Shown here one piece after another: positions 1 through 11,200 of a stretch of 64,000 bases of DNA (position 1 is the stretch's first letter; every line of letters starts with the position of its first letter). The stretch spans positions 1,987,063 to 2,051,062 of the forward strand of contig JACBWW010000023.1 of the NCBI GenBank assembly GCA_020086605.1, given 5' to 3'. The notes beneath the pieces were generated by a model. The model made no database searches. It was given only the letters and a program-made list of their open reading frames with translations, and was not told where the DNA came from. Source of the stretch: Lanius collurio. Taxonomy: Eukaryota > Chordata > Aves > Passeriformes > Laniidae. The translations under genes were made by a program, and so were the position numbers.

Positions 1-83
1 ATCAAAAAAAGAATAGCTGAAGAACTTTCCTTACCTTACTGGAGAGCCAGGCTTTAAAAGTTCCTTGTAGAAAAAACTGGTAG

Positions 84-117
84 TTTTTTGTTTGTTTGTT
101 TGTTTGTTTTTTGTTTG
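84..117. repeat. (TTTG)n simple repeat
   Basis: Tandem TTTG units with T-run interruptions, in CBFB intron 3. Confidence 0.85.
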
Positions 118-3014
118 ATTGCATTTGTTAGTTTTTTTCTGCATAGTTAGCTCAACTATGTAATCATGACTCCTTTTCAAAAGCAGATCGATGTTTCATT
201 AAATTATGCAGGTTGTTATTTCACTAAACTAAAAACCAAGCCTATAACAAAGAACAGATATGAAGCAGTAAGGATGTCAGTGATTAAAATTTGTGGAGTA
301 TTTTATTCCTGGATTAAGATCACTGGTCAGTACTTATGCTTAGAAGCTCACATAAAAAAATACTAAAATGCTACTGCACAGAAATTATACTCATCATCTA
401 ATAACCAAGTCTCCAGATACAGTCCATCATTCCAAAGTACTGTAATTTCTTGACTAAGCAGAAAACATGAACCAGACTTGACCAAAACCACCAAAAAAAC
501 CCCAATACAAAGCAAAAAGTACACGGCTTCTAGTTTTCACATTGTCACTACAGAAGGGACTAATGCCTCCCAAAGGGAAATGCATCTATGCTCAGGCTCT
601 ATCCCTTTGCCTTCAAAAGACAAAACTAACCACAGAGCTAGAACTGAAAATCAACAAAAATGCAAGGAGCATAACAAGAAAAATCTGAAAGGCAAATATA
701 TGCTGGGGATTTTCCCCAGTGAAACTTTACAGGGTCTTTTATCAGCCTATCTTTACTGCTAGATTCTACATGAGAAAGATGGCTGGATTTTAAATCTACT
801 CTCCCTTTTAATGGAGAAGGCATGCATTTAAAAAGGACTCAGCTGCAACAATTAAAAAGAATAGCTTTTGCAGTAAAATACTGCCAGGAGATGGCTGCTT
901 GTTTTGCAGCTCCAAGTACACATGCATGCTTCTGCTCACAAACGCAGTGACTAACAGACACACACAGTTTTCTGCACATTGACAGAATATCTTCCAGGCA
1001 GAAATTTCAAAATTGGTTGTGAAATTTGTTCTTTTCAAGCTTTCAGAAAATCACATAGCAAAAAGCAGTTACAACTAGCAACTGCAAAAGAGGATTAGAG
1101 AGAGAGGTTTATCTCAAGCACATCACTTGCACACCATGCTACCTGGGTGCAAATAAACAGTGTACTAATCTTCTAGTTTTGGACTAAAAGTTTTAAACAT
1201 ATAATGCAAATACACTCAACTATACAAAAAAGAAGTTACCTAATTTTGACAATATGGGCAAGCAACTAATAAAAACATTCAGGAACTGACCCAAGCAAGA
1301 GAGGGGCAAGAAAAACTGCTGCTTCTACCCTTTGGCTTTCATTGCCTTCTTGAGCACTCCAACAGCCTCACCCTTCCCCTTAAGCAGGATTCAAGTCTGG
1401 AAAAACTGTTCAAACATTTACTCAAGTAGTGCTGCATCAAGGCTTAAAATAATGTTAGTAATTTTCTGTCTTTTGTATGCTATAACAACTTCTCAGCTTT
1501 CATCATTCAATAAAATTTCATAGTGTCATAATTATTCTGTAGAAAACTATCAGCTTCTGCAGAGAACATCCTTAGCAACGACCAGAAATTTTCTTTAACA
1601 GAGTAACATCAAACTTGCAATTATGCAAGCTAATGAACTCATTTCGTTACTTGCGCTTCGGACAATAAAGCTTGAAGAACCATTTCAGTAACTTTGAGAA
1701 AAATGACAGTTTCTTGAAGCAAATGTTTCATCATCTTATTGAATTTTTCTTATTTTTAATATGAATTATTAAGTGATTTTCACAAAGAAGCAGACATTCT
1801 CAACAATGATGCTCTTACTTTTCTCATTCATTTATAAGAAGAGGAGAGAAGCATAATATTAGCAACTTTGCTTAGTAAGTGGAGACTGATATGCAAACAA
1901 GAGGATTCAACAATCCAAATGTCTGGACTTCTTCCAGCATCTACGCTGCAGAGATCTCAAGCACTGCTTTCATCCACACAGCACTCATCTGTCCTTATAT
2001 ATAGCTGCTTCCCAAATGCAAAATTTAGCTCACTAACTCTAATTTTATTCCTCTTCTGGGAAACTTTAGGATGATGACATGGGTATATTTGAAATCTTGT
2101 CTATACAACTCTAATGAGTGCATTTAAGCCACTGGAAAAAGTTCAAGGTAGTATGACTGAATAACTGCTTTTAGAATACATAATAAAAGCTAAGCAGAAG
2201 CAGGTTTACTGACAGCAGACCTTAAGCACTCCCACAGCTGTGCTGCAAGTACTGCTCCCAAGCATTGTTTCAAAATGGAATCGTCACTGCCTGCATCACA
2301 ATGCTCGAACAAGACTGTGGGCAGTGACAGAAGTATTTGGAGGATGGGGAGGTGAAAGGATTCCAGGGGAAAGGCTGTGGATACTCGTCACATGAGAGGT
2401 GCCTGGGGTGAATCACACCGCAGTGGAGGAGGGCACCCGATGATAAATCACTCTGCAGGAACAACTGTCCAACCCCAGCCAGTGGCTGCCTGCCAGGACA
2501 ACGTGTCCAGTCTATGTCCTCTAAAGATTTCTCTTCCCAAAATCCAAGTTCCTAACTGTTCATGGTGTATAAACTGTATGCACAGAGACACATCTCCTAA
2601 TTGTCAGGTAACGGGAGGATGCACAGGTACACGATGACTGTGGCTTCAAACAGAGGTTGGGTTAAAAAGCTCTATGCAACACCAGGGCATAATGAAGAAG
2701 ACTTCCAAGTATCTAGGCAAAAAAAAACGGGAAAAGGTTTCCTTCTCCTCTAAAGCAAAAATGGATTTAGGAGCATAAACAAAGGATGTTGCTGGGAAGA
2801 AAAAAAAAAGAATAGAAAGAAAAAGAAACTGAGAAGTCACTGCCAGCTAAAGGCCTCTTAAGCACAGACACAATAACAAATTCTATAATCACAAGTACCT
2901 ATAGAAAACTAATACAGAGATGATCCTGGATGAAAACTGACCAAGGAGGATCATCAAGAAAAGTGCATTTTTCTCATCCACCAAACCTTTACAGGACTCC
3001 CACCAACCAACTCC

Positions 3015-3069
3015 AAGAGGAAAAAGAAAAAAAAAAAAAGAAAAAGAAAAGAAAAAAAAAGAAAAGAAA
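3015..3069. repeat. A/G-rich tract, 55-nt homopurine
   Basis: An uninterrupted purine run, mostly A with scattered G, in CBFB intron 3. On the transcribed minus strand it is a T/C tract. No adjacent AG acceptor and coding block was found. Confidence 0.85.
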
Positions 3070-5631
3070 TCAAGCTGTTTAGCCAGGCTGGGTGCAAACT
3101 GGATACACCACAGACCCATTTGCGTGCTGTGAAAATAACCACACACTGACCTCCTTGTTTAAAACTCACAGAAGTGCCTAAGATCAAAAGGAACAACAGT
3201 GATGTAGGTTTCATCAGGACAACACCACTTCTGCTAGCACAAAGGCAGAGAACAACAGGCAAACATTATAAAAGTCTGACCCCAAAATACTGTTATCCTA
3301 ACCCACCAGTACATAAAGGGACCAGTCAAGGACTGTACAGAGCCATGCAACAAACATCACCTCGACCTTGGATCTGGAAACAACACTCTGGAGAAGGCAT
3401 TTATGAGCAGCACAGCTCATTGAAAATATCCTCACATGTAAAAGAGGATGAACAAAGACAGTCCTTAAAGGTTAAAGCTGACAGCTTTTTAGCTAAGTTC
3501 CATCTTACATTTCCATATGCTTCCACCATACACAGACAGCTCTGTGAACTTCTGTTAGGTGATGCCCAGCTCTTCAGGGTTGCAGCACTGTCTCATGAAA
3601 TGCTTTAAACAGAGACCTTCACAACAATTTGAAGCAGCATTACATTACTACAGACAAACAGAATGATGAAATCTCAATAACTGGGAATATTACAAGCATC
3701 TTAGGGCTGTGATAGTTCACCCTATGTGGTGGCACACCACAGAATGATCTCTAATTAATATATTGTGGCTCTAGCATGCTTTTTGCTTTCCCCCCCACCT
3801 AAATCCCTAACATCAGGCATCCTTTCCCACTGATCTGGAAAAAAAGAAATCCTTTTGTCCAGAGACTCAATGGATTTCAGGGAACACGCACAATGATGAC
3901 AATGCAAAAACCCCAAATACTACTAGACTTACAGGAACTTAAGGAGTATGGTTTATTTCTACTACAGAGTAAAATAAGGGCTGAAACTGCAAATTGGTTT
4001 CCCAGGCACCATTACCTTTTTTCAAAAAGTAAGCATATATAAAGAAAGGAAAATGAAAGCTGCTACTTCAACCTTGTCTGAAAGACAAGGTAATGTTATA
4101 TCTAATTTCTTCAGTAAATGGTGGTGATCAAAGAAATTAAAGTAAAACTTCTGATTCAATACAGATTAGCACAGACATTAAGGTATTTCTCCTAAATGAA
4201 GCCTTCCCATTCCAATAAAATTCTACTAGGTACATTGTGATCCTGTGTTTGACTGGAAATTGCATTTGCTCAGAAGATGGAGCAGCCAATACAGCATCCC
4301 AATAATCTATGAAATTTTATGGCTAAAGTCAGAAAACAGAAAGTTAATTTGCAGACAAGTCCTATCTATCAAAGAAAACAAATCAAAACAGGATACAAGT
4401 GGAAAGCTGGTTCTATTTGCTGCCATTTGAATAGATGTTGTATTTTAATAAAAACTATTTCTCATTACAGTTCTGTTTCTGCTGCAACACTTGTGGCATA
4501 ACTGAGATTTATTTTTTTGTTTAATATTTATCCAAGCAGTTAACACCAACTTAGAGCAAAATAAAATCTGGCTATGACAAAAAACTGTGCAAGTAGAAAC
4601 TCAGCATCTTTAGTTATGGCTAGAACAAAGTTAATGGTTAATCAGTAGAAATCCTAGCTACATCACATGTGGCACAGCAGGCACTCTGAATCAATTTAAA
4701 TCATGTCTGATGTGCTTTCCTCCAAAGCTGCAGAGTTCATAGTGTTTTACAGTGAAATAAGCCTGTGTGGAAGACTCTGGTTTATGAGCAGCTGCCACCA
4801 AAGAGCAGACAGGAAGTAAAGCTGCATTAGAATGAGACGGAGAATAGTATTATAAAGGGAAGGGAAGTAAAACAACTTCACAGACTTCATCAGTGACTGG
4901 CATTTAAACAGTAAAAAAGAATATCTGAGAACTAATGTTCTTTCAAGTAAAAAAGAACAGAGCTACAGAAACATCTTGAATAACAAATGAAAACTGGGGA
5001 CTTTATCTTACTCTAAGAAGTATACAAAATGAATCATGCAAAGAAAGTTGACCACACAATTCTCAACAAAACAAAGGGACTTTGAAAAAGAAAAGATTAT
5101 AAGGAGCACTGAAGTCCATACACAGCTCAGCCTTAAGTTTGTATGTCATCAACACAAAACTGAAATAGAAATTAAAGAACTTCATTAACCACAATAAAAC
5201 TAGCCTAAGTCATTAATGATACCAGAAAACCAAGGTGAAAATAAAGCTATCCATTTAATTGCAAGGTTTAATTATCTAATATTTCAGACAATACATTAGC
5301 CTACTATACTCCCTACTTTTCAATTTCTTAACATCTATTCATTTATTCTTTACCAAAAAAACAAATTAAAAAAACCATGGACATTGCTGACAGCAGAGGA
5401 TCAGAAAGGCCAGGTATGGTTCAGCTCCCCAGAAACAGGACATGCACTGCACCTGACGCACCCCACACACACCCACAGTCACAATGAAATACAATGTTCT
5501 ATCATTTTTACAATCTAGGGACCTATTTTTAGTGCTGCTTTTTCTTTTGCTATGACAAACTTGAAAAATTGCTCAAATACACAATTAAATTTGCTGCAGG
5601 CCAAAGACAGCACAGAATGTTAAAGCTATCT

Positions 5632-5646
5632 AAAAAAAAAAAAAAA
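5632..5646. repeat. A15 homopolymer
   Basis: Fifteen consecutive A in CBFB intron 3. There is no recognisable retroposon body upstream of it. Confidence 0.8.
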
Positions 5647-8182
5647 GTTAAACTTGAGTTTAAAATGAGTAGAAGGATTAAGCATACACTGAGCCATCCA
5701 ATTCTTGGATTAATGAAGACAGGGTATCCACCAGAGGCCTACCCACCCATTGTGAACATCAGATGCATCAAATTAAAAGGCAAATTAAGCATATAAAATA
5801 ACTCCCTCAGTTAAGAAATACCAGATTGAAAAACCTCAAGCCTATGAAGTATGTATTTTCAGAATCCAAACTTTCACAAGAGTGTTGCTCTTTCTAAAAT
5901 TCAATCATTTAAGCAGTAATTCTAGCAGATGCTGCATTGGTAGCTTTGTCAATCTGTGTACAAAACTGCTTTAGCACAATAGTGACATACTTCAAATCTG
6001 GATAAACTATTTTGGGCCATCATTTGCTTAGCCAAACACCAAAGCAGAATTCCAGAATAAAAATATTCTAATGTTGGTAAGTTTATCTACATTCTAGATC
6101 TCAAACTAATGCCTAAGATAATTATTAACTGACAGCTCCCCCCATAGCCTTTTTTTATTCATATAATTAAAAACATGCATTGCTGGCATAAATCCAGTGA
6201 TGAACAAACACACATTATGCACTGCCTCAAGAATCAAAGCTCATAAAACAATGATGCACAGAGCTACAAAAATCACATGGTTTTAAGAGACTGCTGAAGC
6301 CTATGAAAGAAATTCTTAATTAAACCAAATGACAAAAATCTAGAGAGAACAAAATCTCAGACAATTCATGTGAAACTCTTAACTGTTTCCGTTGATAAGG
6401 TAAAACTGCTCACTCCTCTGCTCCAATCATGGGAGTGGCTTACTTTCAGAGAAGTTAAATTCTGCACAGAGCAAGCCTGCATCCATGTGTGATTTACACT
6501 ATAAGGGCTGATTACAACAGTGAATTTGTAATTTGTTCATACCAGAGCATAACATTACTCCCATTTATCAGTTTGTCCACCTCTAGCCTCATTCAGAGGA
6601 ATTCTTCTAAACATTTCAGTGAAGCAGTCTAGAATTTACTGTAAACACACATAAAAGAAGGAGTGGCATTCATTAATGAGGCTCATGTTCTATTTTAATA
6701 CACAGCATACCTACCATGCTCTTACATGATTAAGACAACACAAGAAAATGGATGAAGTAGTTCAGTACTTTAAGAATTCATTCAGAGAAAACAAAGTTAA
6801 AAAAAAATCATAGCAGTAAATAAAATTAGTTTTGAACTGGCAAGAAGAGAGACTTCAGTCTTCTTACACATTACAAGAAAAATTCCTCATTCAATTGTGA
6901 GCCAGAATCAATATTTTTCAGTAAGAGCCAGATTCAATTCAGTTTCCTTAGCAAAGCAGTCAGTACCCAGACAGCCAACTTCACTTCTCCCCCAATTTGT
7001 CAAACTTCTGCAAGCCTCACAGGACTAAATGGAAAACAATTTTTTCCAAAAAAACTCATTAACTTGAATTCCACATACCATAACTGCCCTCAGGAATTTT
7101 TTTTTCTTCCAATCAAGTTTTCCCACTATAGGAAATATTTATCTTCCACCTAGCAGCATTTAAAAGACCCAATATGCCATTAAACCTGAATATGCTTCAA
7201 GTATTTCCTCCAGCCTGGTAGGTTTGGTAGCATTAGCTGTTTCTTGGGTAAGTTAAAAAAACTGGCCAAAAGGAAGGATTTTGTAGTCCATTAAAAGTTT
7301 TTAAAAATAAAAAATATTACACAAAAATTAGCCCGAAACAGAAAAACTATGAGGGCTTAAGTGCTGGTCTAAACCCAAGGAATTCTGCAGAAAGTCTCTT
7401 ATTGAATTAAGTGATCTTTGGCTCAGTCCCAAAGCACCTACAGTAGCATACATGAGAGACAGCATTTATAATTTAAAGGTAAGTTTTTCCTGTGAAACAA
7501 AAGCAGCTGTAGGCGATTTCAGTAACTTTATTTTGATGAGACTAAGCAAGGTTTCTGACTTTAAATCTAATACAGCTTCACAGTAACCTTCACTGTCACT
7601 AGGGAATTTGAGCTTTCAATATCAGTCTATGGGACAACCACCTCAGAAAAAAGAGATTCAGAAATCAATTCTGAAAGCAATGCTGCTTCTGTGTTATAGC
7701 TGATGGTGAAACTGAGAAAAAGCTTCATTCCACTTAGAGCACACTGACTGCTTGCTGTACCAACTGGCAGCCAAAGACACAATGAAATAACCTGTTGAAA
7801 GTGCAAATTTTCATAAGCCTACCACAATTCATTGGCCTAAGTCTAATTTCTGAACCACTTTAGAAGTACCTACACAACACCACATTTAGACTGCTCCCCA
7901 ACATTTTATCATAGCATGACAGTAGAAACAGTTCTGTTCTTCAAAATAATACAAATCCACCACTACTGCCCATGTTTCCCAATTCTTCCGTTACCTAAAC
8001 ATTAGCATGTTTTACTACAAAGCAATATTTTGCCTTATCAGCTTTCACTTGTACTCACATCACTACCTACCTGCATGGAGATGTGAAGTATTAGAAATCT
8101 CACATCATACATGTAGTCCATACTAGTAGGAACATAAGCACAACACAAAAATTTCTTTCAGTTTCAACAATTTCCTCCTTAC

Positions 8183-8299
8183 CTTGCCTCCTTCTCTTTC
8201 AAAGTCGACATATTCCCGGGTCGGTGTCTGTCGCTGCTCCCCCTGCCAGCTGGCCGGAAAAAACTGGAGAGACAGATTGGTTCCTGTGGCCACAAAAGC
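8183..8299 (-). CDS. CBFB: CBFB coding exon 3 (residues 56-94)
   Basis: Thirty-nine codons on the minus strand read AFVATGTNLSLQFFPASW, then QGEQRQTPTREYVDF, then EREGGK. This is the segment of CBF-beta with the RUNX-contacting strand (Gly61, Asn63, Gln67 in family numbering) and the following exposed loop. The acceptor AAAAG precedes GCT and the donor is GTAAGG. Thr82, Phe88 and Gly92 replace Ser, Leu and Ala of the mammalian sequence as I recall it; all fall after the interface strand and are conservative. The exon is too short and too strongly bounded by stops to appear as a long open frame, so it was found by reading the reverse strand. Confidence 0.97.
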
Positions 8300-11200
8300 C
8301 TTTTAGAAAAATCAATACAAACAGGATCAGGGAGCAAGACATTACATAAATTATGCAGGCAGTCATTTATTTTTACATCAGTTTATGTCTTAAGCCAGGC
8401 AGCATAGAGAATACTTAAAGTCAAAAACATGCACTCATCATTTTTCTTAAGTATTAAGTTACAAACATCTGATTCCATTTTGACAACATTTGCCATTGGC
8501 TGCTTCAGATATAAAATACAACATGGAATCAATACTTCTTTCAAATCAGTTTTGCTGACATTAGAATCTGTCCTTTCAGTTCTGTCTGGATACCCTGCAC
8601 CAACTTAGTACCTGCAACATTAAAAACTACCCATGTTTTTTAAAGAGGTAGCATATCTCTAAAAGAAGCACCGCTGAAGGAAAATTAACTTCTTAGATCT
8701 GTTACTAAGGACGTTTTTCAAAAGAAAAGGACTTGTTTCCTTTCACAATCTACTTACAGCCAGATAGACACTTAACTGAAACATAAACATTCCTATTTTA
8801 TCATCTGCTGGCATGCAGCATCAATACACAGTTCAATCCAGCTTTACAGGACAAAGTCCTCATGCCACATTAAGACACCAGTGATACCCAGATCAGCAGA
8901 TGCTGTGTCAGTGAAAAAAGGCAAGTGCAGGAATTCTTCTCAGCTGCTGCCCTTTGTAAAATTATAAAAGGGACTGACTTAAACCTATTAGAAAAAGCAC
9001 GCATTGCTTTCGAGCAAACAATTTTCTACTATTTCAAATGAAAATGGGATTCAGTTTTCTTTATAAAAACTGTTTGCATATCTTAAACCACGATGAGTAC
9101 ACCAATTCGTAGATAAGAAATTAAAAAAAAAATATTTTTGCAAGCAGAAGTCAGATTCACAGTATTTATACTCCTTTTCTTACAGGTGAGCATGTGGTCC
9201 TGTAAGCATGTGAATATTCATACAGACTCACAGCATATCACTCTTATCAAAATCCCAGAGTTAAACAAAATTTGTTACAATCAAATGACTGTATTTATTA
9301 CTATGATCACTTAGATTTAAATGGTCATTAATCCAGAATATAGTTTTTCTTAAAAGCTCTACAACTATTACACTTTAACAGATGGAATTTCCTGACAAGC
9401 AGATTTCTTTCAAGCAACCCAGAATTCAGCCACTTTATGGTATAACTGTATGGCTACTTGTGACACAATAGCTACACATTATTTAAGATAGCTCTTGTCA
9501 TGGACTGCAACATTGTCACAGAATTAATATCTCCCATTTTGAAAGTAGAAGTGCTTTGTCTTGACTCTTCCCCCTCCACCAAGGGAGGCTAAGGCTCTGA
9601 GAACAGGTTTGTTTCCAGGCTATCCTTAAAAACAGATTTTTAAATTTTTGTTGTTGTTGCTGTTGTTGTTTTTGTTTGTTTCATCTCCTTTAAGCACATT
9701 CTCAATTACATTAGAATTAACAAATCAGTCCTAGTAATGCCAGAAAAATCCTGTACTGGTGCATTAATATTTGTTTGCCCTATAATACAGAAAGACAAAC
9801 ATTCCAATTGCTGTAATAGAAGTTGCATCAGGAATACACTTACACAAATAGGAGGCATCAAATCTGTCAGAGCTGCAGACCATCACTATCAGGCTGACTA
9901 CCTTATATTATCCCTTTGCTTTTCTAAGGGATACTATTTACATATCAACAGAAAAATTTTACCTATCTCCAAATATTTGTGACTCTGAGTCTTTACCACT
10001 TTGTCTGTTCTGGAGGTAGGTTTTCCTGCCTCCAAGCATCTTTAGTAAATATGCGTTTCATACTCCTTAATTTATACATTTAAAATATCCAGGAGTGAGA
10101 TCTTTCAAAGTAAACCAGCTGACCACTGACGCCCTATGGACCAGTCCAGTTCTGGTACTGGGTCAAAAGGACTGTACTTGCTTTGTGGGAAACCCAGCAA
10201 GACAGTGAAGTGTCCATGCCTCCCTGTTTCCATCCCCAATGTGTGCTAGAGGGCCAGGAAAAACAGGGGGAAAATATCAGAGAAAAGAATAAGATAAAAG
10301 TACACAAATTCCACATCCTTATGGAGTCAGGCAGGCACCATTTAAACCATGAGCTACTTAAAAAGCTATATAGATATTTGTTCTCTGGATTTTGAAGCCT
10401 GTTCCCTCCCTTTGAACAGACAAGACCATTCAGGTAAAGTACCCATATGCTTCTCAAATCAAGTCATAGGTCAATACTGAAAAACTTGAGAACAGTCCTG
10501 CTAATAACCACACAAGACTACATGGAAGCCATCAATTTTTGTTAAATAACAAACAAATTAAATAAAAAATAATAATTTTTAAAAATCACACCACTGGTTT
10601 GGTTTTAAACTTGAAAGTAAGAAAACTCTAGTTTTGTCTGCAGAGCCTTTTAAAGCCCAGTCTAAAAAGCTATCAGACATTTATGTCTTTAATTTTGTGA
10701 AAAGCTTATCAGGTAGTTCATGGGCAACCTGACTCACACACAGACAACATAAATACAAGTACCTTCCAAAGCAATCCAAACATGTGAGCTTATTTAAGTT
10801 ATCAAAGCATTACCAGTGAATGTGAAATCTTACTTATTATACTTCCCAGTTACTTCTCAGTAATATTGGTAATTATTTCCTTTATTCAATCAAGAGCTGT
10901 TTGACACACGTATCCAACAACCTACTGCTGGTTCTGCATTAAACCCCTGAGCTGTTCTCTCGGGGTTTTTGTCTGCTTCAAAATATGTAAGGTCATTTGC
11001 AAAGGCTCCCTTTGGAGATAAAAGAATAAATCCTTGATGTCTGGAAAAACATTCAAGACTAAAAAAAAAAAGTAAAATTACTAGCTCTTTTTAACATCAG
11101 TCATTACACACACTACATTTCTAAATAAACTTGACTACTCATGCCCTGTTCACAAAACAAAACCAGATGTTTCAGATGAAGAAATATAGAGCCTGTTTTA

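Larger units (their letters stand above)
1..8182 (-). other. CBFB: CBFB intron 3, 5' part (runs off the window)
   Basis: AT-rich sequence downstream of exon 3. I looked on the minus strand for the next conserved coding block (beginning VYLKAPM in the family) and did not see it, so intron 3 is longer than 8.18 kb. It contains a TTTG repeat near the left edge, a 55-nt purine tract at 3015-3069 and a 15-nt A run at 5632-5646. No CR1 copy or RNA gene was recognised. A 144-codon plus-strand open frame at 3174-3608 has no recognisable features. Confidence 0.85.

Noticed and set aside
3174..3608. 144-codon plus-strand open frame inside CBFB intron 3
   Set aside because: No recognisable domain, composition like the surrounding intron, and antisense to the gene.
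1..8182. CBFB exon 4 expected downstream of exon 3
   Set aside because: I read the minus strand for the conserved block starting VYLKAPM and found nothing like it, so it most likely lies left of the window.
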